NCBI RefSeq assembly: GCF_900143645.1 | Contig: NZ_FRFD01000003.1 | Span: forward strand, 992,001 to 1,056,000 | DNA from: Anaerocolumna xylanovorans DSM 12503 | Lineage (GTDB): Bacteria; Bacillota; Clostridia; Lachnospirales; Lachnospiraceae | Direction of reading: 5' to 3' | DNA length: 64,000 nt | Shown here: positions 53,640 to 61,838 of the stretch, piece by piece | Position numbering within the stretch: the stretch's first letter is position 1 | Layout of the letters: the number at the start of each line of letters is the position of its first letter | The notes under the pieces: model-generated | Told to the model about the DNA's origin: nothing | What the model saw: only the letters and a program-made list of their open reading frames with translations | The model's database searches: none | Program-made: the position numbers and the translations under genes

Positions 53640-54767
53640 GTGACAGTCATTGACGCAATAGAAAAGGATACGCAGGCATACCTGCTCCTCAGCCTCATTG
53701 CAGTATCAGGTGAGCTGCCTGCCAGTCAGATTCCCAGGCTCGTTGGAAGTGTAAGTTATGGGGAAAAGCTTTTTACATCCTTACGGGACAAAAAGCTGAT
53801 TCGTACTTTCTATAAGGATAAGCTCCGTGGGCACAGGCTAACCGCCAAAGCAAAAGAATTGCTGCTTGCAGAGGAGAAGGAGCGATTTGCATTTTTTCTT
53901 ACCGGTAACACGGATACAAACATTGTCAGGAGTGAGGTACCCCGAAGGCTCCGGCTGCATCGGGTTGCCGAGGCCACTGTCACAATGAGGAATGCCGGCG
54001 TTTCTATCTTTCGGGATGAAAAGCCGGATGTTTTTTATCCGGAGGGTACCATTCTTTCGGAACCGCTCACAATTGAAAAAGCAGCCTTTTACAACTCCCG
54101 TGAAATCAAGGAATTGGGAGATGAGGTTGTGAAAGTCCGGGGAGCCCGTACAGTGGGTATCCTGCTGACGGCAAGGGATTTGTATGTAACTTATAATACC
54201 GCCGACGCCTTAATGAAGTGGGAGTATAAATCAGAAATGCGCACCAAAGCGTTGGTAAAGCAGGTACTTTGCTACCAACGGCTTCCCAATCAATACCACG
54301 CTGAAAATGTGAAGGGATTGGTGTTGGGAGAGAGTATGGAAATGGCCTATCAACTACTGACCAGTACGGGTGGCACAAGGCGCAGCTATTTCGTTCTGGA
54401 CGGGAATTATGACAGCTTTCTGTTCCTGACCAATGACCATGCCGGAGAAGTATTGCTTCGATTGCTTTGTGATTCTGAAAAACACGATGAGCTACATCAG
54501 ATGCTCATGGGTGGGCTGTATCCACCCCATACGGCTATGCTGATTGAAAATGATGCCGTGGATGAACAAGGAAATCCGGTACTGTTTGCCTACTTTTGCG
54601 ATATGCCGCGCATTACCCGCTTCTCTGCGGCATTGAACCTGCAGGGAAAGACAGGAACGCTGATCTGTTTCGATTTTCAAAAAGAAGTCCTGCAGCGATT
54701 CTGCGGAACCCAGATTCAAATCCAGACCATTGACCTGAATAAATTCGAGAGGAGGTTTTTCCCCTGA
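53640..54767 (+). CDS. Unknown ICE protein with N-terminal winged-helix-like domain
   Basis: 375 aa. The N-terminal 80 residues resemble a winged helix (YLLLSLIAVSGELPASQIPR, EKLFTSLRDKKLIRTFYKDK, HRLTAKAKELLL). The rest is mixed alpha/beta, with YFVLDGNYDSFLFLTNDHAG and a C-terminal LICFDFQKEVLQRFCG. The N-terminal layout recalls replication-relaxation-type DNA-binding proteins, but this is weak. Start unclear: GTG 53640 lies within a perfect AGGAGGTGA (53634-53642), so initiation may instead use the ATT at 53649. Its stop overlaps the VirD4 CTG start. Confidence 0.6.
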   Translation: MTVIDAIEKDTQAYLLLSLIAVSGELPASQIPRLVGSVSYGEKLFTSLRDKKLIRTFYKDKLRGHRLTAKAKELLLAEEKERFAFFLTGNTDTNIVRSEVPRRLRLHRVAEATVTMRNAGVSIFRDEKPDVFYPEGTILSEPLTIEKAAFYNSREIKELGDEVVKVRGARTVGILLTARDLYVTYNTADALMKWEYKSEMRTKALVKQVLCYQRLPNQYHAENVKGLVLGESMEMAYQLLTSTGGTRRSYFVLDGNYDSFLFLTNDHAGEVLLRLLCDSEKHDELHQMLMGGLYPPHTAMLIENDAVDEQGNPVLFAYFCDMPRITRFSAALNLQGKTGTLICFDFQKEVLQRFCGTQIQIQTIDLNKFERRFFP

Positions 54768-56686
54768 AAACAAAGAAGCTGTGGAAGCTGCTATTTCTAA
54801 TTCCTATTTTACTTGCGATGCTCTACGCCGGAGGGTATCTATCCCAGCTCATCGGAAATTACAACCGGTGGCAACGGAACGGAGGTTACCCCGGTGATGG
54901 TACGGCGCCTCTTGTACCTTCTGTCTCCCCAATAGAATGCCTAAAGGCAGTTTTTGATTTCCCATACGGATTGTATGGGATTTTTCTTTGTGCGGTGCTT
55001 CTTATTTTACTCTTTGCACTGGTAATGAAACTGGGTTTTGGCGACAAGGGCGAGTATGACAGGGAACGCAACCTGACCTATTCCCGAAAGGGCACCTATG
55101 GAACCGCCGGCTTTATGACAGAGGATGAGCGGGATGAAGTGCTGGAGCTTGTTACTGACATCCGTAAATCCAGGGGTACTATTCTGGGCAAATTAGATGG
55201 AAAAATCGTATGCGTGCCGGAAAAGACCCGGATGAACAAAAATATTGCGGTATACGGCGCACCAGGTTCTATGAAATCTCGTGCATATGCCAGAAACATG
55301 ATATTTCAGTGCGTTGCCCGTGGGGAATCCCTGATTATTACAGATCCAAAATCCGAACTTTACGAAGATATGAGTGAGTATCTGCGTCAAAACGGATATA
55401 CCGTAAAAGTCTTCAATTTGGTAAATCCGCAGAACTCCGATTCCTGGAACTGTCTTGCGGAAATTGAGGGTCAGGAACTCATGGCACAACTTTTTTCGGA
55501 TGTAGTTATAAAAAATACCGGTTCAGAAAAGGGTGATCATTTCTGGGACAACAGCGAGCTTAACTTGCTAAAGGCTTTGGTACTCTATGTGGAACAGGGA
55601 TATCCGCCAGAGGGCAAAAATATCGGCCAAGTATACCAACTACTTACACTTAATTCCGAAAAGGAATTGAACAGCCTCTTCGAGGTTCTGCCTGTGGGAC
55701 ACCCCGCAAAAGCACCCTTCAACATTTTTAAACAGGCAGGAGATACGGTCCGGAGCGGCATCATCATCGGACTTGGTACAAGACTTCAAGTGTTTCAAAA
55801 CAAGCTGATCCGTAGGATTACCAGCTTTGATGAAATTGACCTGACGCTGCCGGGGCAGGAAAAATGCGCCTACTTTTGTATTACCAGCGATCAGGACAGT
55901 ACCTTTGATTTTCTTTCTTCACTGTTTCTGTCCTTTCTGTTCATCAAGTTGGTGCGCTATGCTGACATCCACGGCAAAGGCGGCCGCCTTCCAGTAGATG
56001 TTCATATCCTGGCTGATGAGCTTGCAAACATTGGAACAATTTGGGACCTGACAAAAAAAAGCAGCACCATACGAAGTAGGGGAATAAGTTTGAGCGTCAT
56101 TTTCCAAAACCTGGCTCAAATGCAGAATCGGTATCCAGACAACCAGTGGCAGGAAATCATCGGGAACTGTGATGTTCAGCTCTTTCTTGGGTGTACTGAT
56201 GAGCTTACGGCTAAATTTATCAGTGACCGCACGGGCGAAGTTACGATTGGGGTCGCCAGCAAAGCCAAGCAGCTGGGTACCTGGCGTATCTCTGATTATA
56301 CGCCGGAATACCGGGAAACCAGTTCCGTTGGCAAGCGTAAGCTGCTGACAATGGATGAGGTTCTTCGTTTGCCGGTAGATAAAGCACTGGTCATTCTCCG
56401 CGGACAGAAGGTTTTAAAAGTGGACAAATACGATTACTCCCTCCACCCGGAAGCAAAAAAGCTCTCTCCAAGCAAGGCATCCAGTCATATTCCGGATTGG
56501 CTTACCAAGGCAGATGAACCGGAATTCAACGCACCAAAGGGAGCGGCTAAGAGACCGGCGCAAAAGAAGACCAAAGTACCTCCGGTTCCGGAAGCAGAAA
56601 CCAAGGATAAGGCAAAGCAACCATCCCAGGAAGCCGGTAAAAAGCCGGCAATTATTCAGACCGACAAGGATTCTATCATGTCGTAA
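54764..56686 (+). CDS. VirD4/TraG-type coupling protein
   Basis: Couples the relaxosome to the mating channel; 640 aa from CTG 54764. AGGAGG (54750-54755) is 8 bases before this CTG, which overlaps the previous stop (CTGA). The resulting N-terminus KTKKLWKLLFLIPILLAMLY supplies the first TM helix, which is lost if the ATG at 54818 is used. The second TM is at about residues 70-90. P-loop GAPGSMKS (165-172) has Met for the usual Gly; Walker B-like VHILADELANIG, then RGISLSVIFQNLAQMQNRYP and LFLGCTDELTAKFIS follow. The Lys/Pro-rich C-terminal tail is disordered. Confidence 0.9.
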   Translation: MKTKKLWKLLFLIPILLAMLYAGGYLSQLIGNYNRWQRNGGYPGDGTAPLVPSVSPIECLKAVFDFPYGLYGIFLCAVLLILLFALVMKLGFGDKGEYDRERNLTYSRKGTYGTAGFMTEDERDEVLELVTDIRKSRGTILGKLDGKIVCVPEKTRMNKNIAVYGAPGSMKSRAYARNMIFQCVARGESLIITDPKSELYEDMSEYLRQNGYTVKVFNLVNPQNSDSWNCLAEIEGQELMAQLFSDVVIKNTGSEKGDHFWDNSELNLLKALVLYVEQGYPPEGKNIGQVYQLLTLNSEKELNSLFEVLPVGHPAKAPFNIFKQAGDTVRSGIIIGLGTRLQVFQNKLIRRITSFDEIDLTLPGQEKCAYFCITSDQDSTFDFLSSLFLSFLFIKLVRYADIHGKGGRLPVDVHILADELANIGTIWDLTKKSSTIRSRGISLSVIFQNLAQMQNRYPDNQWQEIIGNCDVQLFLGCTDELTAKFISDRTGEVTIGVASKAKQLGTWRISDYTPEYRETSSVGKRKLLTMDEVLRLPVDKALVILRGQKVLKVDKYDYSLHPEAKKLSPSKASSHIPDWLTKADEPEFNAPKGAAKRPAQKKTKVPPVPEAETKDKAKQPSQEAGKKPAIIQTDKDSIMS

Positions 56687-56710
56687 ATAAAAATTAGGAG
56701 GAAAAACATT

Positions 56711-58075
56711 ATGGCAAGAACAAAGAAGAACGAAGAAATGGAACAAAACCTTACTGCAGTTGAAGAAACGAACGTGACGGTTTCAGAAAACGAAGCTCCG
56801 GTGCTTCTGGAGGATGCAGTATCCGAAGAACTTCTGGCGGATGCGGAAGAGGATTTTCAGCTGGCGGAAGAAGCGGCGTTGCCGGAAATGGATTTGTCCA
56901 GCGAATTACCGGCTGATTTTGAGCAGTCCCCTGACGGCATAGAACCGCTTCAGGAAGAACCTGCTCCAATACCGGAAGCATCCATGGAAGAAAAGGAAGC
57001 CACTACCGGTCATTCAGAATCTGAGCCGGAGAAAGTGAAGAGGACAGTTCGTCAAAAAAGAGCAGAAACTGCTTCAAATGGTGAAAACCTTGAGGAAGCT
57101 ATCGAAGGGAAAGACGCCGTTACATCTGCCGAAAAAACAGGAAAGCGAACCGCCAGAAAACGTGCAGCCACCCCTTCTGTACTTACCATTGAATCCCGTG
57201 CAGAAGTGGAGACACCGGATGACCGGGAGGAAATGGTCTGGCATGAAATTCACAATGCTTACCGCACCCGAAAAATCCTTACTGGTACACTGGGAGGTAT
57301 TGAACAGACAGAAAACGGCAAAACGATTGCTATTGTCTATTATAAGGAGATGCGGATTGTCATCCCGATGAAAGAGATGATGATCAAGCTGTCACAGGAA
57401 AATGCAGCGGATTACGGAGAAATGATGCTCCGCCAGAGTAAGATTTTAGGTACCATGCTTGGCGCAGAAATTGATTTTGTGGTAAAAGGCATTGACTCCA
57501 AAACCCGCAGTGTAGTTGCTAGCCGCAGAGACGCTATGCTAAAAAAACGCCAGCTGTTTTATATGGAGACAGATGCTTCCGGTATGTACCGTATTTATGA
57601 AAACAGAATTGTCCAAGCTCGTGTTATAGCAGTGGCCGACAAAGTGCTCCGGGTGGAAATCTTCGGCGTGGAGTGTTCCATTCTGGCACGTGATCTTTCC
57701 TGGGATTGGCTTGGTGATGCCCATGAGCGTTTCAGCGTAGGCGATGAAATCCTGGTTCGCATACTGAGTGTAAAAAGGGACTTGGTAGAGGATATTGTTG
57801 TGAAAGCAGATGTAAAAAGCGTTACCAGCAATACTGGCCGGGAAAATCTTAGTAAGTGCAGGGTGCAGGGTAAGTATGCGGGCAAGGTTACCGACATCCA
57901 CAAGGGTGTCGTTTTTATCCGTCTGTCCATTGGTGTCAATGCTATTGCTCACTCCTGCTACGACAACCGGATGCCCGGTAAAAAGGATGATGTCAGCTTT
58001 GCAGTTACCCACATTGATGAGGAACGTGGAGTAGCTGTGGGCATCATTACGAGGATTATTAAGCAGAATCTGTAA
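56711..58075 (+). CDS. S1-domain protein with acidic N-terminus (ICE)
   Basis: 454 aa. Residues 1-150 are acidic, low-complexity sequence ending in basic patches (RTVRQKRAE, GKRTARKRAA). Then come three S1/OB-like units: TGTLGGIEQTENGKTIAIVY, RIVQARVIAVADKVLRVEIF, and YAGKVTDIHKGVVFIRLSIG. S1 folds bind RNA or single-stranded DNA, so a role on the transferred strand or in mRNA control is possible. SD TTAGGAGGA precedes the ATG. It ends the first ICE transcription block; copy 2 of the ICE promoter follows at once. Confidence 0.78.
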   Translation: MARTKKNEEMEQNLTAVEETNVTVSENEAPVLLEDAVSEELLADAEEDFQLAEEAALPEMDLSSELPADFEQSPDGIEPLQEEPAPIPEASMEEKEATTGHSESEPEKVKRTVRQKRAETASNGENLEEAIEGKDAVTSAEKTGKRTARKRAATPSVLTIESRAEVETPDDREEMVWHEIHNAYRTRKILTGTLGGIEQTENGKTIAIVYYKEMRIVIPMKEMMIKLSQENAADYGEMMLRQSKILGTMLGAEIDFVVKGIDSKTRSVVASRRDAMLKKRQLFYMETDASGMYRIYENRIVQARVIAVADKVLRVEIFGVECSILARDLSWDWLGDAHERFSVGDEILVRILSVKRDLVEDIVVKADVKSVTSNTGRENLSKCRVQGKYAGKVTDIHKGVVFIRLSIGVNAIAHSCYDNRMPGKKDDVSFAVTHIDEERGVAVGIITRIIKQNL

Positions 58076-58089
58076 TTGGCACAGCATTG

Positions 58090-58157
58090 GCATGAAAAGA
58101 AATGAAAACGGCAGAGTTTTGCGATTTTCATGCAAATCATAATCTGCTATACTAAGT
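58090..58157 (+). promoter_or_regulatory. ICE promoter/operator element, copy 2
   Basis: TTTTCA (58125-58130), 17 bases, TATACT (58148-58153). Arms GCATG (58090-58094) and CATGC (58129-58133) are 39 bases apart, as in copy 1. The core GAAAAGAAATGAAA, GGCAGAG and TTTGCGATTT is shared with copy 1 at 45513. It starts 15 bases after the S1-protein stop and drives the DUF4320/TadE-like genes. Confidence 0.68.
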
Positions 58158-58171
58158 ACAGTTAAAAATAT

Positions 58172-58224
58172 GGAACGCAAAACAAAAGTCGCTGATCATT
58201 TCTGGTCGGCGGCTTTTGCGTTCC
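58172..58224 (+). promoter_or_regulatory. 21-bp stem-loop in the leader after ICE promoter copy 2
   Basis: GGAACGCAAAA (58172-58182) with TTTTGCGTTCC (58214-58224), and GTCGCTGATC (58188-58197) with GGTCGGCGGC (58204-58213, with G-U pairs). A 5-base bulge (58183-58187) lies on the left arm and the loop has 6 bases. No T tract. It ends about 7 bases before the SD of the next gene, so it should affect translation or mRNA stability. Confidence 0.65.
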
Positions 58225-58245
58225 CGGAAAGGCAGGTGTTATCTT

Positions 58246-58689
58246 TTGTGCCATATCAAACGGATTTTGAAATCGGACAGGGGCGAAGCCAATTACATCA
58301 GCACCGTGGTTTACATTTTCATTGCGGTCATTGTTCTGGCTTTCATCCTTAACCTGTTCAGCATTATTTCCACCAAGCAGCAGCTTGACCACTGTGCGGA
58401 TCAGATGGTCAAACAAATCCAGCTCGCCGGAGGTATTAATTCGGATACCGAAGATTTATTTCAATATCTTTGTGGAGAAATAAAGGGAGCCACCAATATT
58501 ACCTACAGTATCAATGCCGACTACTATTCCCCGCGGCCATCCGGTATGGAGAAAGCCATCCAATTAGGCACTCCGTTTTACCTTACCGTCACAGGAAGAG
58601 CCAGCCTCGGTGGATTCTGGAATCTCAATCTGGTAAAGATCACGGTCGTTGCCAAAGGAGCCGGTGTGAGTGAGAGGTACTGGAAATGA
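58246..58689 (+). CDS. DUF4320-like pseudopilin-type membrane protein (ICE)
   Basis: 147 aa. A short basic N-terminus followed by SDRGEANYISTVVYIFIAVI, a prepilin/TadE-like helix, and a small extracellular domain (KQQLDHCADQMVKQIQLAGG, TPFYLTVTGRASLGGFWNL). Matches DUF4320 proteins found in clostridial ICEs. Start TTG 58246 is 8 bases after CAGGTG; an in-frame TTG at 58216 lies in the leader hairpin. The stop overlaps the next ATG. Confidence 0.72.
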   Translation: MCHIKRILKSDRGEANYISTVVYIFIAVIVLAFILNLFSIISTKQQLDHCADQMVKQIQLAGGINSDTEDLFQYLCGEIKGATNITYSINADYYSPRPSGMEKAIQLGTPFYLTVTGRASLGGFWNLNLVKITVVAKGAGVSERYWK

Positions 58690-59177
58690 GGAGGTATATG
58701 AAAAAGCATTTGCGAAATGACCGGGGCGATATGACCTTTACTACCTGTTTCATCATGCTCGCACTGGTTATGCTGGTTTCCTTTTTACTCTTATTTTCCA
58801 CCGTAAAGATTAACAGCATCAACATCCGAAACAGTGTTAAGATGGAACTCAACAATCTGAGCGCCAGTATCTATGCAGATACCTACCGTTCGCAACGGGA
58901 AACCAACATGGCTGAATACATCCATACCCTTTATTCCAGCAGTACTTACATACAGCGGCTAGAGGAGATGGCCGAGGATGACATCGCAGAAAACATTCCA
59001 CTGGAAACAGAGGATTACCGCATCAAAAATATCAGACTGGAATTTGTACAGGATGGTGACGGAATTGAGTATATTTTTTCCTGTAATGCCGAATTTTATG
59101 TTACAATGTTTGGTAACAGGTACCCTGTAATTACCAGGGAGATCCGTCTGACCGGTCACCACAATACAAAATTTTGA
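58686..59177 (+). CDS. TadE-like pilus-related membrane protein (ICE)
   Basis: 163 aa: LRNDRGDMTFTTCFIMLALV begins a single N-terminal TM of the TadE/pseudopilin type, then an extracellular helical region (YRSQRETNMAEYIHTLYSSS) and a beta-rich end (YIFSCNAEFYVTMFGNRYPV). Together with the preceding gene it could form a small pilus-like surface structure aiding mating. The ATG at 58686 overlaps the previous stop; the next ATG at 58698 is too close to GAGGAGG. Confidence 0.7.
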   Translation: MRRYMKKHLRNDRGDMTFTTCFIMLALVMLVSFLLLFSTVKINSINIRNSVKMELNNLSASIYADTYRSQRETNMAEYIHTLYSSSTYIQRLEEMAEDDIAENIPLETEDYRIKNIRLEFVQDGDGIEYIFSCNAEFYVTMFGNRYPVITREIRLTGHHNTKF

Positions 59178-59224
59178 CGGGTGTTGAAAAAAGTATCCGA
59201 AATTTGTATAGAGTATAAAAGGAG

Positions 59225-59812
59225 ATGAACATCATAAAACTGAAAAAAACAGTAACATCGAAACCATTTATCGCCGGTACCCTTGCGGTTTTGTGTGTGG
59301 GTATCCTTGCGGTCTGCCTGATTCCACGGGGAACCGAAAAAACGGAATTTGTACCGGAACCGACACCGACTATAACCCAGGCGGAAAGCTGGAATGAGGA
59401 TACCGCAGCCAAGGAAGCACAGGAACCTACCGTAACGGTAAGCCCGGTCCCCACTTCAAAAGCTGTTGAAAAATCTGATACAAAAGCAGATTACCCGAAG
59501 ACAGTGGAAAGTGACGAAAACCAGACTGTCGTAGAATTTACCGATCCTTCTCCGGTACAGCCGGAAGAACCGGCTGTACCGGAGGGAAAAACCAAGGTGA
59601 AAGCAAGTTCTTCCGATACGGCTCACAAAGATCCTACCGTAACACCATCCAAACAGAAGGCTTCACAGTCGGATACTCCTGTGCCTGGCAGTAAAAATGA
59701 AAAAGGACAGGTATATGATGCCGCCTTTGGTTGGATAACCATAGAAGAAGGTGTGGGGATTCCAACCGATAATGATGGAGACCCGGATAAACAAATTGGT
59801 AGTATGGACTAA
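59225..59812 (+). CDS. ICE-encoded single-pass membrane protein (DUF6550-like)
   Basis: 195 aa: KPFIAGTLAVLCVGILAVCL is the only TM, near the N-terminus. The outside part is low complexity, rich in Pro, Thr, Glu and Lys, and ends in a small ordered motif, YDAAFGWITIEEGVGIPTDN. Similar proteins follow DUF4320/TadE-like genes in ICEs. Function unknown. AAAAGGAG precedes the ATG by a short spacing. Confidence 0.65.
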   Translation: MNIIKLKKTVTSKPFIAGTLAVLCVGILAVCLIPRGTEKTEFVPEPTPTITQAESWNEDTAAKEAQEPTVTVSPVPTSKAVEKSDTKADYPKTVESDENQTVVEFTDPSPVQPEEPAVPEGKTKVKASSSDTAHKDPTVTPSKQKASQSDTPVPGSKNEKGQVYDAAFGWITIEEGVGIPTDNDGDPDKQIGSMD

Positions 59813-59838
59813 TGTACAATATTTAGTCATAATTTGCA

Positions 59839-59868
59839 TTGAATATTGCTCATATTCCATGGTATAAT
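59839..59868 (+). promoter_or_regulatory. Promoter of the toxin-antitoxin operon
   Basis: TTGAAT (59839-59844), 18 bases, TATAAT (59863-59868). It lies 24 bases before the antitoxin ATG, so the 5' UTR is short. Confidence 0.65.
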
Positions 59869-59892
59869 ATAGGCATGAAAGGAGTTGATTTT

Positions 59893-60156
59893 ATGCCTAC
59901 TATTCGTCCTATGGCGGACCTTAGAGATACCGGAAAAATTTCCGAACTGTGCTATCAAAAAAATGAACCAGTTTTTATTACTAAGAATGGAAGTGGTCAT
60001 CTCGTCGTTATGAGCTTGGACACCTACGAAAAACAGTTTGGTCTTCTGGATGTTTATCGAAAACTGGGAGCTGCAGAAAAGCAATTAGAAGATGGTGTTC
60101 CGCTATTAACAGGCAGTGAAGTGTTTGACAAACTGAGGAAAAAACATGGAAAATGA
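59893..60156 (+). CDS. Phd/YefM-type antitoxin
   Basis: 87 aa: PTIRPMADLRDTGKISELCY is the N-terminal DNA-binding Phd fold, KNEPVFITKNGSGHLVVMSL the second strand pair, and the C-terminal helix (YRKLGAAEKQLEDGVPLL) would wrap the toxin. The ATG at 59893 follows AAAGGAG; an in-frame start at 59839 lies in the promoter. Expected to neutralise the toxin and repress the operon. Overlaps the toxin gene by 11 bases. Confidence 0.9.
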   Translation: MPTIRPMADLRDTGKISELCYQKNEPVFITKNGSGHLVVMSLDTYEKQFGLLDVYRKLGAAEKQLEDGVPLLTGSEVFDKLRKKHGK

Positions 60157-60466
60157 TTTTTTTCATATCCTTTATACACCGTTGGCCTATGAAGATCTGG
60201 ATGAAATTGATACCTACATCAGCGAAATACTTGTAAATCCACAGGCAGCAGAAGATTTGATGAATGAGATGGAAAAATCCATCAGCCGTCTTGAGCAGTT
60301 TCCATATATCGGCTCCGAAGTAGCTGACCCATATTTGGCTTCTAAAGGCTACCGAAAGCTGGTCGTTCAAAACTATTTGGTATTCCATCTTATCAATCCG
60401 GAACAAAAACAGGTTGTTATTATGCGGGTTCTGTACGGAGCACGTGAATATCATAATCTGTTATAA
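60146..60466 (+). CDS. RelE/ParE-family toxin
   Basis: 106 aa: FHILYTPLAYEDLDEIDTYI, PQAAEDLMNEMEKSISRLEQ, PYIGSEVADPYLASKGYRKL, VQNYLVFHLINPEQKQVVIM and RVLYGAREYHNLL. This is the complete RelE/ParE fold with the C-terminal R-x-x-Y/H region. Either mRNA interferase or gyrase poison activity is possible. It stabilises the ICE by post-segregational killing. Followed by a terminator. Confidence 0.9.
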   Translation: MENDFFHILYTPLAYEDLDEIDTYISEILVNPQAAEDLMNEMEKSISRLEQFPYIGSEVADPYLASKGYRKLVVQNYLVFHLINPEQKQVVIMRVLYGAREYHNLL

Positions 60467-60482
60467 GACAGTAGTATTATAC

Positions 60483-60514
60483 AAAAAACGCAGCCGTAAT
60501 TGGCTGCGTTTTTT
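60483..60514 (+). terminator. Terminator of the toxin-antitoxin operon
   Basis: AAAAAACGCAGCC (60483-60495) pairs with GGCTGCGTTTTTT (60502-60514). It works in both directions. Confidence 0.93.
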
Positions 60515-60628
60515 CGATAACAGGAATCTGATCAGTGAAATAATACGTTCAGTACTCCTGTTTCAAACAGTAATATGTTCTGGTCTTCATCTGAGTAATT
60601 GTATCAAAAGTCATGAATGTGCCAGTAG

Positions 60629-60790
60629 ATAAAGAAGATTCCGATAAGAAACCGGGACAATTATTGGAATGGTGGTGAAGATGGTGTGCGCATTACTGTT
60701 ATACGTGTCAGTAATAATTCGACAGCCTCAGCATCTGTTGATTTTAGCAACAAATCATATACTGTTGCATATTTTGGAAAATTAGCTTAA
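60629..60790 (+). pseudogene. Orphan C-terminal coding fragment (unrecognised)
   Basis: A 53-codon open frame without a normal start or SD: the product includes RDNYWNGGEDGVRITVIRVS and ends FSNKSYTVAYFGKLA before TAA. The alternating beta pattern looks like the end of a real secreted or surface protein. It sits in the 340-base gap between the toxin and LysR genes and may be a remnant of a gene cut by the insertion or by a deletion. It could also be chance. The rest of the gap (60515-60628, 60791-60852) shows nothing. Confidence 0.3.
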
Positions 60791-60852
60791 CCGGATTTTC
60801 AACCAATTCTGTCTTTGACATGAAGTATAATTAAATGCAGGGTGTAAGTAAT

Positions 60853-61695
60853 TTATAGATCTTTCAGTAAAGGTTGAAGCAACTTCTCTGTCTTTGTAAG
60901 TGCGATTAAGTAATAAGTTACTCGACTTTCAGGATCGGAAAAGGGTATATTAATCCTGTTGTTACGCCGGGAAGGTATCATTCGGAGCGTTATATCACTT
61001 GAAAAAGAAGGAAGATCTGAAGAATTTGCAAGCTCACCAACTGCGTCCATATCTTCTTGTTTAAAAAATTTGCCATGAGGTATCTTTTCCCGAACGACAT
61101 CTTCCCAGAAACCAACATGCGCATACATGATGAAATTTTGTCCATCCATGTCTGCAAAAGTAATTTTTTTATAAGATGCAGCAGGATGAAAAGGTGGCAC
61201 TGACAACATCAACTGCTCACTCCGGTACTCTTTACATATGAAATCCTCATCAGGTAGTGGTTTCGTCAATATAATCATGCCATAGTCTAAATTCCAAAGT
61301 CCTTTAAGCAGATTTTCTTCCGTATCGACAGCAGAGGATAATGTCATGCCCGATAGATTTGCTGTGGCAGTGGGCAGGAGTTCCATGAGTGGACCAGGGG
61401 CACTGCTTCCAATGGTTAAGGTATTAAGGCTCCTGTCATAAGCCTTAATATGAGCTTTCATTTCTTCCTCATCTTCGAGAATCCGTTTGGCATATTCGGC
61501 AGCAAGTTTTCCGGTCTCATTCAGTATAATTCGGTTTTTCTGGCGTTCAAACAGTGTAACTTCCAATATGTCCTCCAGCTTTTGCATGGAGCGGGACACA
61601 GATGGTTGCGCGATATGGAGTTGTTCCGCAGCTGCTGATAAAGTACCACATTCATAAAACGCTCTTAGGTGTTCCAGTAAATAGATTTCAATCAT
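60853..61695 (-). CDS. LysR-family transcriptional regulator
   Basis: 280 aa. N-terminal winged HTH typical of LysR: LLEHLRAFYECGTLSAAAEQ, LHIAQPSVSRSMQKLEDILE, VTLFERQKNRIILNETG; then a periplasmic-binding-like effector domain (LTIGSSAPGPLMELLPTATA). Divergently transcribed from the aldo/keto reductase genes (143-base gap), the usual arrangement for a LysR regulator and its targets. The effector may be a substrate of those reductases. Confidence 0.92.
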   Translation of the reverse strand: MIEIYLLEHLRAFYECGTLSAAAEQLHIAQPSVSRSMQKLEDILEVTLFERQKNRIILNETGKLAAEYAKRILEDEEEMKAHIKAYDRSLNTLTIGSSAPGPLMELLPTATANLSGMTLSSAVDTEENLLKGLWNLDYGMIILTKPLPDEDFICKEYRSEQLMLSVPPFHPAASYKKITFADMDGQNFIMYAHVGFWEDVVREKIPHGKFFKQEDMDAVGELANSSDLPSFSSDITLRMIPSRRNNRINIPFSDPESRVTYYLIALTKTEKLLQPLLKDL

Positions 61696-61838
61696 ATGAT
61701 CAGATCACTCCTTTTTTAGTATACGTCTCAAGTATAGCACAATGCGTAAGAAATATTGTACTCTTTTAAAAAAATACGATAAAATTTCATTGTACAAACA
61801 GAGATTGTATACTAGACATGAGAATGAGGAGATTAAAT

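Larger units (their letters stand above)
43267..60514. mobile_element. Integrative conjugative element (left end at tRNA-Ser; right end uncertain)
   Basis: Integrase and excisionase next to a tRNA 3' end, followed by a plus-strand conjugation module with VirB2-, VirB6-, VirB4- and VirD4-like genes, a peptidase, and ICE-type accessory genes. Arginine codons shift from AGA in the flanking core genes to CGN. No relaxase, primase or replication gene is seen, and I found no second copy of the tRNA 3' end, so the element probably continues past 60.5 kb and perhaps past the window. The end given is the last terminator after the toxin-antitoxin pair, not a proven boundary. Confidence 0.7.

Noticed and set aside
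53461..53643. 60-aa plus-strand reading frame between two ICE genes
   Set aside because: No SD, overlaps the end of the DUF6100-like gene in another frame, and no protein-like pattern.
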